Shown: one piece after another, positions 10,596 to 19,020 of the stretch | Numbering within the stretch: the first letter of the stretch is position 1 | Layout of the letters: the number at the start of each line of letters is the position of its first letter | From: Brucella pseudogrignonensis | Lineage (GTDB): Bacteria; Pseudomonadota; Alphaproteobacteria; Rhizobiales; Rhizobiaceae | Assembly (NCBI RefSeq): GCF_032190615.1 | Contig: NZ_JAVLAT010000002.1 | Location: 920,001-984,000 of the forward strand | Direction: 5' to 3' | DNA: 64,000 bases | The notes under the pieces: model-generated | What the model was told of the DNA's origin: nothing | What the model saw: the letters and a program-made list of their open reading frames with translations, nothing else | Database searches by the model: none | Position numbers and translations under genes: made by a program

Positions 10596-10609
10596 TTACC
10601 GATCAATCC
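10589..10609. terminator. Hairpin spanning the abutting stop codons of mgtC-type and lrp-type genes
   Basis: A perfect 8-bp inverted repeat (GGATTGAT and ATCAATCC around TACCG) covers both stop codons, which face each other with no base between. It may act as a shared, overlapping termination signal, but there is no T-run on either strand. Confidence 0.4.
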
Positions 10610-11024
10610 GCGTCGACAAAATGATCGAGGACATGGTGCGTTCAACGCCTTCGAGCGCACCAATCGTGTCGAGGACAATATCCAGCTCTTGGATCGACGG
10701 CGCTTCGACCACCACAATCATATCGAAATGACCGCTAACGGAGTGCAATGTGCGCACAGCCATGATACCGCGCAGCGCGGTCTCAACTTTTGGTGCAAAT
10801 TTCGGCAGCGCCGTCACAAGCACATGCGCACGCACGAGATCGCGCTCAAATTCGGGAGCGATTCGAACGGTATAGCCTTCGATGACGCCGCGCTTTTCCA
10901 GCTTTTCCAGCCTGCTTTGCACAGTCGTGCGTGATACACCGAGCTTGCGCGCAAGATCGGCAGTGGATGCACGTGCGTTTTCACGTAGCAGTGCAATAAG
11001 GGCAAGATCGGCATTTGTCGTCAT
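10596..11024 (-). CDS. Lrp/AsnC family transcriptional regulator
   Basis: Protein of 142 residues: an N-terminal winged-HTH (STADLARKLGVSRTTVQSRLEKLEKRGVI, about 20-48) followed by a RAM/ACT ligand domain (about 65-140). Members usually sense amino acids and control transport or catabolism. It is divergent from the lysine/saccharopine dehydrogenase gene across a 137-base intergenic region, so that gene and the downstream amino acid genes are its likely targets. The ATG at 11024 is the first in frame after the divergent promoter region. Confidence 0.9.
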   Translation of the reverse strand: MTTNADLALIALLRENARASTADLARKLGVSRTTVQSRLEKLEKRGVIEGYTVRIAPEFERDLVRAHVLVTALPKFAPKVETALRGIMAVRTLHSVSGHFDMIVVVEAPSIQELDIVLDTIGALEGVERTMSSIILSTRIDR

Positions 11025-11161
11025 AATGCATATTATTTACGTCAAATTGCACAAACAAACAACGTGAAATCGTCAGTTTACACGCTTCTTTTCGCCGAAA
11101 AATATGAGATTCTTAGCGCATCGAAATTGAAATACCCAAACAGATTTACAGGGGAATACAC

Positions 11162-12265
11162 ATGAAAGAGATCGTTGTTGTTGGTGCGGGCAAAATCGGC
11201 GCAACCATTGCCGATCTTCTGGCTTCGACTGGTGACTATGCTGTAACGGTTATCGACCGTTCGCAGGCACAGCTTGATGCGCTGGACACGGGTGCGGAAG
11301 TCAAGAAGCAGGCGCTCGATATTTCAGATGCCAATGCTCTTGAAGCCGTTCTGACTGGCAAGTTTGCGGTTCTGAGTGCTGCTCCATTCCAGCTGACCAC
11401 ACTGATCGCAGAAGCAGCAGCCAAGACCGGTGTGCATTATCTTGATCTGACCGAAGACGTTGCAAGCACCAAGCGCGTCATGGAACTGGCGAAGGATGCA
11501 AACACAGCATTCATTCCACAGTGTGGTCTGGCTCCGGGCTTCATTTCAATCGTTGCTTACGATCTCGCAAAGCGCTTTGACACGCTGGAAAACGTACGTA
11601 TGCGCGTTGGCGCTCTGCCAGAATTTCCATCGAATGCTCTTAACTACAATCTCACATGGAGCACCGACGGCCTGATCAACGAATATATCGAGCCATGTGA
11701 AGCTATCGTCAACGGCCAGCTCACCAAGGTTCCAGCTCTTGAAGAGCGTGAAGAGTTCTCGCTCGACGGCGTAACCTACGAAGCGTTCAACACATCTGGC
11801 GGCCTCGGCACGCTTTGCGATACGCTTGAAGGCAAAGTGCGTACGCTCAACTACCGCACCATCCGTTATCCAGGTCACGTTGCGCTGATGAAGGCGCTGC
11901 TGAACGATCTTGGCTTGCGTCATCGCCGTGAAGTGCTGAAAGACATTTTCGAAAATGCGCTGCCAAGCACACTTCAGGACGTTATTGTGATTTTCGTAAC
12001 GGTTTCGGGTACCAAGAACGGTCGTCTGGTTCAGGAAACCTATGCCAACAAAGTCTATGCCAATCAGGTTGGCAAGATCGTTCGTTCCGGCATCCAGATC
12101 ACGACAGCATCGGCAATTTGTGCTGTACTCGACATGCTTGCCAAGGGTGAAATTGCGCAGAAGGGCTTTGTTCGTCAGGAAGACATCACGCTTGATGCAT
12201 TCCTCGCAAACCGCTTTGGTAAAGCCTATGCTCAGGAAGATCACGCAACGCGTTTGGTTGCCTGA
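11162..12265 (+). CDS. Saccharopine dehydrogenase-family enzyme, probable L-lysine dehydrogenase
   Basis: NAD(P)-dependent enzyme of 367 residues with an N-terminal Rossmann fold (VVGAGKIGATIADLLA, 6-21, then the acidic VIDRS strand end) and a saccharopine dehydrogenase C-terminal domain with the family stretch CGLAPGFISIVAYDL. The subgroup without a fused lysine-ketoglutarate reductase includes lysine 6-dehydrogenases of Agrobacterium and Silicibacter, which oxidise the epsilon-amino group of lysine. The divergent Lrp regulator and two LAO-type binding proteins downstream support basic amino acid use. SD AGGGGAA lies a few bases before the ATG. Exact substrate unproven. Confidence 0.82.
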   Translation: MKEIVVVGAGKIGATIADLLASTGDYAVTVIDRSQAQLDALDTGAEVKKQALDISDANALEAVLTGKFAVLSAAPFQLTTLIAEAAAKTGVHYLDLTEDVASTKRVMELAKDANTAFIPQCGLAPGFISIVAYDLAKRFDTLENVRMRVGALPEFPSNALNYNLTWSTDGLINEYIEPCEAIVNGQLTKVPALEEREEFSLDGVTYEAFNTSGGLGTLCDTLEGKVRTLNYRTIRYPGHVALMKALLNDLGLRHRREVLKDIFENALPSTLQDVIVIFVTVSGTKNGRLVQETYANKVYANQVGKIVRSGIQITTASAICAVLDMLAKGEIAQKGFVRQEDITLDAFLANRFGKAYAQEDHATRLVA

Positions 12266-12287
12266 AAGCATAATTAAGGCCATATCG

Positions 12288-12316
12288 GACCCGTTGCGTT
12301 TTACACGCAGCGGGTC
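12288..12316 (+). terminator. Terminator after the lysine dehydrogenase-like gene
   Basis: A 12-bp stem (GACCCGTTGCGT with ACGCAGCGGGTC, one G-U pair) is followed by GTTTTGC. It lies 22 bases after the stop, so the binding-protein genes downstream may have their own promoter. Confidence 0.7.
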
Positions 12317-12425
12317 GTTTTGCATTTGAATATGATCAAAGTTGCAATTGAATGTGTTCGGCTTTGCGGGCAATCCGGATAGAGAAGTTAAACTGCCCGA
12401 GACTAAAAAATGGAATAGGGAAGCG

Positions 12426-13187
12426 ATGTTTAAAACAATTTTGCTGGCCGGTCTGGCCTCTGTTGTTCTTGCTCTGCCTGTGCAGGCGAAGGAATGGAAA
12501 GAAATCCGTATCGCCAGTGAGGGCGCTTATCCGCCCTTCAATTATATGTCGCCGGATGGCAAGCTTATTGGCTTTGATATCGATATTGCCAATGCGCTTT
12601 GCGAAGCGATGGAAGCCAAGTGTGAAATCGTGGCCAATGATTGGGACGGCATGATTCCGGGTCTTCAGGCCAAAAAATTTGATGCCGTCATTGCTTCTAT
12701 GGCAATTACGCCTGAGCGCGAAAAGCAGGTTGCTTTTTCTGAACGCTATTACACAACGCCGCTGGCAGTTGTAGTTCCGAAAGACACCGACATTACCTCG
12801 CTTGAGCCTTCAGCATTTGATGGCAAGACCGTCGGCGCTCAGGCTGGAACGACACAGGGCAATTATGCCGATGATGTCTATGGCAAGGCTGGTGCAGATG
12901 TTAAGCTTTATCCGACAGCGGACGAAGCCAATGCCGATCTTGAGAATGGACGTATTGATGCCATTGCCGCCGACAAGTTTCTTGCAGCTGACTGGCTGAA
13001 AAAGCAGGGCGCTGATTGCTGCAAGTTCCTCGGCGATATTCCGGGCTCGGAAACCAAGATTTCCGTTGCTCTGCGTCAGGGGGACGACGATCTGCGTGAG
13101 CAATTCAATGCGGCCATCAAAAAAATCCGTGAAGATGGCACCTATGAAACAATTCGCAAGAAGTATTTCGACTTCGATATCTATTGA
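12426..13187 (+). CDS. Periplasmic basic amino acid-binding protein (LAO/ArgT type), copy 1
   Basis: Family 3 solute-binding protein of 253 residues with a signal peptide cleaved after VQA, then KEWKEIRIASEGAYPPFNY, the characteristic start of lysine/arginine/ornithine-binding proteins. The ATG at 12426 has AGGGA upstream; the longer in-frame start at 12342 would bury the signal peptide. It aligns without gaps to the next gene, so the two are a tandem duplication. No permease or ATPase gene is adjacent; it must use a distant HisMQP-type complex. Confidence 0.9.
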   Translation: MFKTILLAGLASVVLALPVQAKEWKEIRIASEGAYPPFNYMSPDGKLIGFDIDIANALCEAMEAKCEIVANDWDGMIPGLQAKKFDAVIASMAITPEREKQVAFSERYYTTPLAVVVPKDTDITSLEPSAFDGKTVGAQAGTTQGNYADDVYGKAGADVKLYPTADEANADLENGRIDAIAADKFLAADWLKKQGADCCKFLGDIPGSETKISVALRQGDDDLREQFNAAIKKIREDGTYETIRKKYFDFDIY

Positions 13188-13197
13188 TAGAATTTAT

Positions 13198-13236
13198 GAG
13201 CGTCGCCAAATGTTTAACTTGAAACTGGCGGCGCTC
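13198..13236 (+). terminator. Hairpin between the two binding-protein genes
   Basis: Arms GAGCGTCGCCA and TGGCGGCGCTC pair with one mismatch around 17 bases. No T-run follows. It may protect or attenuate the transcript between the twin genes. Confidence 0.45.
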
Positions 13237-13313
13237 GGTGCTTCATTGAGAACATAATATAGCGGGTGAAGAGCCCGCAAAATATAACCATAACAAAGCC
13301 TAAGGGGAATATT

Positions 13314-14075
13314 ATGTTGAAATCAATCCTGTTCGCAGGCGTCGCTTCCATTATCGCTGCACTTCCAGCACAAGCCAAAGAATGGAAGGAAATCAAGATT
13401 GCGACGGAAGGGGCTTATCCGCCGTTTAATTTCGTTGCAGCCGATGGCTCATTGCAAGGTCTCGATGTTGATATTGCCAATGCCCTTTGCAAGGCAATGG
13501 ATGCGAAATGCACTATCGTTGCAAATGATTGGGACGGCATGATCCCCGGTCTCCAGACCGACAAGTTTGACGCTGTTATTGCGTCGATGAGTGTGACTGA
13601 AGAGCGTCAAAAGCAGGTTTCGTTTACCGACAAATATTATTCTACGCCACTGTCTGTGGCAGTGCCTAAAGACAGCCCGATCACGTCGCTTGATGCAGAA
13701 GCTTTCAAGGGGAAAACTGTCGGTGCACAGGGATCGACCACGCAGGGCACTTATGCGGAAGACGTCTATGGCAAAGCTGGCGCGGACGTAAAACTTTATC
13801 CGACAGCTGATGAAGCCAATGCCGATCTTAAAAGCGGTCGTCTTGATGCTGTGGTTTCCGACAAATTCCCGATTTCTGACTGGATTAAGGCTGATGGGGC
13901 GGATTGCTGCAAATTGATTGGCGATGTGCCCGGCACGCAGACTGATACGGCTATTGCGGTACGTCAGGGTGACAATGATTTGCGCGAACAGTTCAATGTT
14001 GCCATCAAGAAAATTCGCGATGACGGCACTTATGCAACCATCGTGAAGAAGTATTTCGACTTTGACATTTATTGA
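13314..14075 (+). CDS. Periplasmic basic amino acid-binding protein (LAO/ArgT type), copy 2
   Basis: Second 253-residue family 3 binding protein with a signal peptide ending PAQA-KEWKEIK. It is the same length as copy 1 and collinear throughout; identical blocks include IVANDWDGMIPGLQ, KTVGAQ, VYGKAGADVKLYPTADEANADL and the C-terminal KKYFDFDIY. Differences cluster where ligand contacts may vary (for example YMSPDG versus FVAADG, and the GSETKISV versus GTQTDTAI region). AAGGGGAA precedes the ATG at 13314. The pair probably supplies one transporter with two substrate ranges. Confidence 0.9.
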   Translation: MLKSILFAGVASIIAALPAQAKEWKEIKIATEGAYPPFNFVAADGSLQGLDVDIANALCKAMDAKCTIVANDWDGMIPGLQTDKFDAVIASMSVTEERQKQVSFTDKYYSTPLSVAVPKDSPITSLDAEAFKGKTVGAQGSTTQGTYAEDVYGKAGADVKLYPTADEANADLKSGRLDAVVSDKFPISDWIKADGADCCKLIGDVPGTQTDTAIAVRQGDNDLREQFNVAIKKIRDDGTYATIVKKYFDFDIY

Positions 14076-14117
14076 TCGAAGATAAGTGACTTGTAAAAGT
14101 TACGCGAGTTTGATGTA

Positions 14118-14156
14118 TGAGTGCGCGCACTGACAAACACTCGGTGCGCGCATTCA
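14118..14156 (+). terminator. Hairpin after the second binding-protein gene
   Basis: A 13-bp stem (TGAGTGCGCGCAC with GTGCGCGCATTCA, one G-U pair) followed by TTTC. It ends 25 bases before the next start codon. Confidence 0.55.
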
Positions 14157-14181
14157 TTTCATGCAATGGGTTGGGGATGCC

Positions 14182-15426
14182 ATGCTGCAACAAGATGTCA
14201 TCGTTCTGGGCGCAGGTATCGTCGGGGTTTCGGCAGCACTTCATTTGCAAGCGCGCGGACGTTCGGTCACGCTGATTGATCGTGGTGAGCCTGGGCAGGG
14301 CACAAGCTTTGGCAATGCAGGGCTCATTGAGCGCTCAAGTGTCATTCCCTATTCGTTTCCGCAAGGGTTTGGCACGCTGCTGCGTTATGGGCTAAACCGC
14401 CGTTCCGATGTGCGTTACGATCCGTTTTATGTGTCACGCATTGCGCGCTGGCTGTTCCAATATTGGCGTGAATCCTCGCCAGAACGTCTCAAGATCGCAA
14501 CTGATGCGATGTTGCCATTGGTCGAAGCGAGTGTGCGTGAGCATGATGCGCTGATCACGCAGGCGGATTGTGAACGCCTTGTGCGCTCGCAGGGCTGGAT
14601 TGAAGTCTTCCGGAGTGAGCCTGCTTTTCAGGCGGCAGTTCAGCGCTTGCCGCAGTTGCAGCGCTTTAATCTTGCTTATGATGTTCTTGATGCGCAAGCG
14701 CTGAAACAGCGAGAAACCACGCTGGGCGATGTTGCTGGTGGTATCCATTGGCTCGATCCTAAAACCATTGTCAATCCGGGCGGTCTGGTTCAGGCCTATG
14801 CGGATTTATTCCGGTCAAATGGTGGCCGGTTTGTTCATGGTGATGCGGCAACGCTTTCGGAAAGCATGAATGGTTGGCAAGTGACGACCGAGGAAGGTCC
14901 AACATTTGCGCGTGAGGTTGTGGTGGCTCTCGGTCCGCAATCGAGCCTGATTTTCCAGAAGTTCGGTTATGCAATCCCGCTTGGCATTAAGCGTGGTCAT
15001 CATATGCATTTTGAAATGCTGGATGGCGAGCGACTTGGCCATACGGTTGTTGATGAAGAGGCGGGCTATGTGCTTGCGCCTATGGTGCAGGGCGTTCGTC
15101 TTTCGACAGGCATCGAGTTCGCGTCGCCTGATGCTCCAGCTAATTTTATTCAGCTCAAACGGGCTGAAAAGATTGCGCGTCGGCTTCTGCCGCAGCTTGG
15201 TGCACCCGTTGAAATTAAGCCGTGGCTCGGCTTGCGGCCATGTCTGCCAGATATGCGCCCGGTGATTGGTCCTGCGCCACGCCATAAAGGGCTTTGGTTT
15301 GATTTCGGCCATGCGCATCATGGCTTGACGCTGGGCCCTGCAAGTGGGCGTCTGTTGGCCGAGATGATGACAGGCGAGAAAACATTTACTGATCCGGCAC
15401 CGTATTCAGCAAGTCGATTTCTTTAA
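14182..15426 (+). CDS. FAD-dependent amino acid oxidoreductase, DadA-like
   Basis: Flavoprotein of 414 residues in the DAO family. It has an N-terminal dinucleotide fold (VIVLGAGIVGVSAALHLQARG, then LIDRGEPGQGTSFGNAG, typical of D-amino acid dehydrogenase small subunits) and a C-terminal GLWFDFGHAHHGLTLGPASGRLLAEM motif that closes the FAD site. It probably oxidises D-amino acids to 2-oxo acids. With the binding proteins and lysine dehydrogenase upstream, it fits use of D- and L-basic amino acids; substrate not shown. The ATG at 14182 has GGGGA at good spacing; an upstream in-frame ATG at 14161 lacks one. Confidence 0.87.
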   Translation: MLQQDVIVLGAGIVGVSAALHLQARGRSVTLIDRGEPGQGTSFGNAGLIERSSVIPYSFPQGFGTLLRYGLNRRSDVRYDPFYVSRIARWLFQYWRESSPERLKIATDAMLPLVEASVREHDALITQADCERLVRSQGWIEVFRSEPAFQAAVQRLPQLQRFNLAYDVLDAQALKQRETTLGDVAGGIHWLDPKTIVNPGGLVQAYADLFRSNGGRFVHGDAATLSESMNGWQVTTEEGPTFAREVVVALGPQSSLIFQKFGYAIPLGIKRGHHMHFEMLDGERLGHTVVDEEAGYVLAPMVQGVRLSTGIEFASPDAPANFIQLKRAEKIARRLLPQLGAPVEIKPWLGLRPCLPDMRPVIGPAPRHKGLWFDFGHAHHGLTLGPASGRLLAEMMTGEKTFTDPAPYSASRFL

Positions 15427-15534
15427 TCATCTTCAAATTTTGCGGAGCGGTCTTGTCAGCCGCGACAAAGCGGGGTTATCAATTGGTCCCCTTCACATCC
15501 GCGCTCTGCGGCCAAATCGATCCGGAAAAACCTC

Positions 15535-16578
15535 GTGAAAATGAAACCTTTGGGCCGTACAGGCCTCAATGTTACCGATATCTGTCTCGGCACAATGACC
15601 TGGGGCGTTCAGAATACTGAAAAGGACGCGCATGAACAGCTTGATTTTGCTGTCGATGCAGGTGTCAATTTTATCGATACGGCTGAAGGCTATGCCATTC
15701 CGATGACCCCGGAAAGCTATGGCAAAACCGAAACCTACATCGGCAACTGGTTCAAGAAATCTGGTAAGCGAGATCGCGTCATTCTCGCCAGCAAAATTGC
15801 AGGCGGTGGTCGTCAGGAATGGATTCGCGGCGGTGCAAAGCCAAGCCGTGCAAGCGTTGCTGAAGCCGTTAATGACAGCCTGAAGCGCTTGCAGACTGAT
15901 TATATCGATCTTTATCAGATCCATTGGCCATCGCGCCCACATTATCACTTCGGTCAGGGCTGGGATTTTAATCCATCCAATGTAGACCCGAAAGCTGAAC
16001 GCGAACAAATCCATGATGTTCTGCTCGGTCTTAAAGATGCGGTTCGTGCAGGCAAAATTCGTCACGTTGGCCTTTCCAACGAAACGGCTTGGGGCACAAT
16101 GCAGTGGCTCAAGATTGCGGAAGAACACAATCTGCCGCGTATGGCGTCGATCCAGAACGAATATGGTCTTTTGCAGCGTGAGTTTGATCACGATATGGCA
16201 GAGGTATCGCTCTTCGAAGACGTTGGTTTGCTTGCTTATTCCACGCTTGCTGCCGGTGTGCTGACGGGTAAATATCTTGATGGAAAAATCCCCGAAGGTT
16301 CACGTGCATCTGTGATGGATGGTGGCATGTGGCGGGATAATTCTTATTCTGAGCCAGCTATTCGTGCTTATATCGACGTCGCTAAAAAGCATGGTCTTGA
16401 TATTGCACAGATGGCGATTGCTTTCTCTGCATCGAGGCCGTTTATGACATCGGTGATCATTGGCGCTACGACTATCGATCAGCTTAAGACCAATATTGCT
16501 GCGGGTGCGCTACAGCTTTCCGATGACGTTCTGGTAGACATCGAAAAAGTCTATCGTTCTTATCCGCGGCCTCTCTGA
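15535..16578 (+). CDS. Tas-like aldo/keto reductase
   Basis: Aldo/keto reductase of 347 residues, a TIM barrel using NADPH. Catalytic Asp and Tyr are seen in NFIDTAEGYAIP, Lys in ILASKIAGG and His in YQIHWPSRP. The sequence tracks E. coli Tas closely (LGTMTWGVQN near the start, GATTIDQLKTNI near the end). The physiological substrate of Tas is not known. The GTG at 15535 has GGAA at suitable spacing; the ATG at 15541 is an alternative. Confidence 0.9.
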   Translation: MKMKPLGRTGLNVTDICLGTMTWGVQNTEKDAHEQLDFAVDAGVNFIDTAEGYAIPMTPESYGKTETYIGNWFKKSGKRDRVILASKIAGGGRQEWIRGGAKPSRASVAEAVNDSLKRLQTDYIDLYQIHWPSRPHYHFGQGWDFNPSNVDPKAEREQIHDVLLGLKDAVRAGKIRHVGLSNETAWGTMQWLKIAEEHNLPRMASIQNEYGLLQREFDHDMAEVSLFEDVGLLAYSTLAAGVLTGKYLDGKIPEGSRASVMDGGMWRDNSYSEPAIRAYIDVAKKHGLDIAQMAIAFSASRPFMTSVIIGATTIDQLKTNIAAGALQLSDDVLVDIEKVYRSYPRPL

Positions 16579-16588
16579 CTACGAGCCG

Positions 16589-16612
16589 GCCAGCCGCAGA
16601 TATGCGGCTGGC
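16589..16612. terminator. Bidirectional hairpin between convergent genes
   Basis: Perfect 10-bp stem GCCAGCCGCA/TGCGGCTGGC with loop GATA, between the aldo/keto reductase stop and the stop of the leftward 2H phosphoesterase gene. Confidence 0.65.
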
Positions 16613-16613
16613 T

Positions 16614-17132
16614 TCAGCCTCTGAGATAGATTTCGTGTTTGACGATCCAATCGTCGATTGGCGTATCGCTTGATGAACTCACAATCACCAACCGATCAAA
16701 CCGAAGCTTTCGGCCTGAAAGCTGCTTGGAGAGCCGTTGCATCTCAGCTCTCTTCAGAATTGTGTCTTCAATACCATAGGCCAGTGAGACATGCGGCATA
16801 AAGCTCTGCAAGCTGGATTCGCTGGAGATTTCAAGGGAGTCCTGTTTGAGGCGCATCAATGCAGGCGCCTTTTCAAGGGCGGCATAGAAAGAGCGAAAAT
16901 AGGCGTCGCTTCCCGTGACGTCTTCAATTAGCAGTTCCAGCGGTTTGCGACCTATTGCGAGACTCAACACGTGTGGCAGAAGGTCTTCTGCCGACAGATT
17001 CATATCTGGTACGAGTGTTGCATGTGGCTCAAATACTGGTGATTTAAAGCGCTGAGCCAGTTCTCTGACGATTTTCTCGAGGAAAAAGAGATCATCATGC
17101 GCGGGCCGCAGCCAGATAGAATGATCGGACAT
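16614..17132 (-). CDS. 2H phosphoesterase (2'-5' RNA ligase/cyclic phosphodiesterase-like)
   Basis: Protein of 172 residues with the two defining histidine motifs: HAT (37-39, in FEPHATLVPD) and HVS (114-116, in FMPHVSLAYG). This is the layout of plant and yeast cyclic nucleotide phosphodiesterases acting on cyclic phosphates. Its start overlaps the stop of the LacI gene (TGATG), so it is the last gene of the ABC importer operon. A link between a cyclic phosphate hydrolase and the transported compound is possible but only inferred. Confidence 0.75.
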   Translation of the reverse strand: MSDHSIWLRPAHDDLFFLEKIVRELAQRFKSPVFEPHATLVPDMNLSAEDLLPHVLSLAIGRKPLELLIEDVTGSDAYFRSFYAALEKAPALMRLKQDSLEISSESSLQSFMPHVSLAYGIEDTILKRAEMQRLSKQLSGRKLRFDRLVIVSSSSDTPIDDWIVKHEIYLRG

Positions 17133-18205
17133 CAGGATTGGCTTCCATTTGAAAAGTTTTCCGTTTTGAGCGGGCGTACGCTGCCACGCAGGATCAGTGG
17201 CGTATCAATCATCACCATCTGCGGGGGCGCATTGGGCGCGCTTTGCCGCTCATCAAGCATTCGGATAATTTCCGCTGAGAGACGCTCGGCATTCTGGTCG
17301 AATGTGGTGAGACGATAAGCTCCCCAGCGCGCTTCGGTAACATTATCGAAACCGATGACGGAGAGGTCTTTCGGGATGGAGAGGTTAAATACGTCACGCG
17401 CACAATCGATCAGTCCAAATGCCATCAGATCATTGACGCAAAATACCGCTTCTACATGATCTCGTTCGCTCAGCAGAAGGGACGCTGCCGCAAAGCCGCC
17501 ATCATAATCCGTGAATTCTCCGCGCTGTACGCTGACACTGAGACCTAAGTTTTTAGCCCGAGCGATATAGGCCTCTTCGCGTTCCAGCAGATTGGGACTG
17601 CGAACATTGGAGGTAACCAACCCCAGCCGCTTCATGCCGCGCGCAGCAAACACATCCACAGCAGTTTCTGCGGCCTGTTTGTTATTGATCCGTATGTGGT
17701 CGGGACCATCTTCGTTGCGACCTACAACGATCAGCGTATGGCCGTTGCGCTGCGCCAGTTCAACAAAAGACGATGACGGCATGCCGGAGAGAACGACTGT
17801 CGCCTCGGCTCTATAGCGCAACAAGGTCTGGTGTGCGGCAGAAAGATTTTCACCATGTTGCCCGGTCGGGATGAGAACGGGAACGCTTCCACGTGCCGTT
17901 AAACGACGGGATAAGGCTGCGATCTGGCGCGAGCGGAAAGGACTTGCCGGATCGGCTGCGATCATGCCGACGATGCGACTGCGGTTGGCAAGCAAGCCAC
18001 GCGCCAGATCGTTGACCTGATAGCCAAGCTTTTCGGCCGCTTTGATCACTTTCTCACGCGTTGAGGGTGAGACACTGGCTCCAGGTGTGAAAGTGCGAGA
18101 GACCGCCGAGCGAGATACGCCAGCCTCCACAGCAACTTCGTGTGCGCTGATAAAACGCGGCTGGTTTTCGGGAGTCTCGTCCTGAAAACGATCTTTGTCG
18201 GTCAT
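17132..18205 (-). CDS. LacI family transcriptional regulator of the ABC operon
   Basis: Protein of 357 residues: a LacI HTH near residues 20-45 (AHEVAVEAGVSRSAVSRTF), a hinge helix (NDLARGLLANRS) and a periplasmic-binding-protein-like sensor domain ending LILRGSV. An unusual polar stretch of about 18 residues precedes the HTH. It lies two bases after the second permease gene and overlaps the 2H gene, so it is co-transcribed with the importer. Three near-identical palindromes in this operon are its likely operators. Confidence 0.92.
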   Translation of the reverse strand: MTDKDRFQDETPENQPRFISAHEVAVEAGVSRSAVSRTFTPGASVSPSTREKVIKAAEKLGYQVNDLARGLLANRSRIVGMIAADPASPFRSRQIAALSRRLTARGSVPVLIPTGQHGENLSAAHQTLLRYRAEATVVLSGMPSSSFVELAQRNGHTLIVVGRNEDGPDHIRINNKQAAETAVDVFAARGMKRLGLVTSNVRSPNLLEREEAYIARAKNLGLSVSVQRGEFTDYDGGFAAASLLLSERDHVEAVFCVNDLMAFGLIDCARDVFNLSIPKDLSVIGFDNVTEARWGAYRLTTFDQNAERLSAEIIRMLDERQSAPNAPPQMVMIDTPLILRGSVRPLKTENFSNGSQS

Positions 18206-18207
18206 AA

Positions 18208-19020
18208 TTATCGACCCACTTTCGAGAGGACATCGGCACGCAGGAAGCGCTCAACCACAAACATAAACGCAATGGACGGCACCAGCAGGATCAGCGCACT
18301 GATTGACGCGATCTGATAGTTGCCACCCGAGCTTGCTGTATAGAGCATCAGCGGCAATGTTGTGATGTCAGGCGCGCCCACAAAATATGTCCCGGTGAAT
18401 TCATCCAGTGATTCAAGGAACACAAAGATTGCGCTGGCAAGCAGGCCGGGTGCGGCGATTGGCAATGTGATGTGGAAGAAGGTTTTTAACGCGGATGCAC
18501 CCATGGAGCGTGCGGCTTCTTCCAACTCGCGATCAATCGCAGAGAAGGCGGCTGTTGCGATCCACACCGCATAGACCAGACCATGCGTTACATGCACCAA
18601 AACAACGCCGGTAATCGTGCCGTTCAAACGCAGAGAATAGAACATCTGCGCAATATTGACGTAGATTGGCAGGTTTGGAAATGCTTGCGGGATCAGCAGG
18701 ATAAGCAATACAAGCCCACGAAACGGCAATTTCAGGCGTGCCAGTGCATAGCCCGCGGGAATGGCAAGGCCAAGCGAAGCTACCACTGTCAGGCTTGCGA
18801 TGATGACGCTAGTGCCGAGCGACAACAGGGCATTGCCGCGTGGTGAAAATACATTCGCCCAGAAGGAGAAGCCATATTGAATGGGCAATGTGTGCGGGAA
18901 ATACCAGCGTTCAGCCACAGCCCAGAGAAGAAGGTTCGCCAGAGGACCAAAGATTGCAAAAGCCAGCAAACCAAGCACGATGCCACGCGGTATCCAGCGC
19001 CAGTCAAATACGTTGCTCAT
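18208..19020 (-). CDS. ABC importer permease, PotC-like
   Basis: Inner-membrane permease of 270 residues with about six helices and the EAA loop ELEEAARSMGASALKTFFHITLPIAAPG. The ATG at 19020 overlaps the stop of the preceding permease gene (TAATG); the longer frame to 19059 has no reason to be used. It partners the next permease. The family covers polyamine, iron(III), thiamine and phosphonate importers, so the substrate is open. Confidence 0.88.
   Translation of the reverse strand: MSNVFDWRWIPRGIVLGLLAFAIFGPLANLLLWAVAERWYFPHTLPIQYGFSFWANVFSPRGNALLSLGTSVIIASLTVVASLGLAIPAGYALARLKLPFRGLVLLILLIPQAFPNLPIYVNIAQMFYSLRLNGTITGVVLVHVTHGLVYAVWIATAAFSAIDRELEEAARSMGASALKTFFHITLPIAAPGLLASAIFVFLESLDEFTGTYFVGAPDITTLPLMLYTASSGGNYQIASISALILLVPSIAFMFVVERFLRADVLSKVGR

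Noticed and set aside
11546..12373. 275-residue open frame antisense to the lysine dehydrogenase-like gene
   Set aside because: Lies fully opposite a well-supported enzyme gene and crosses its terminator; no domain or start signal.
15493..16191. 232-residue open frame antisense to the Tas-like reductase
   Set aside because: Mirror of a conserved gene; no SD or domain.
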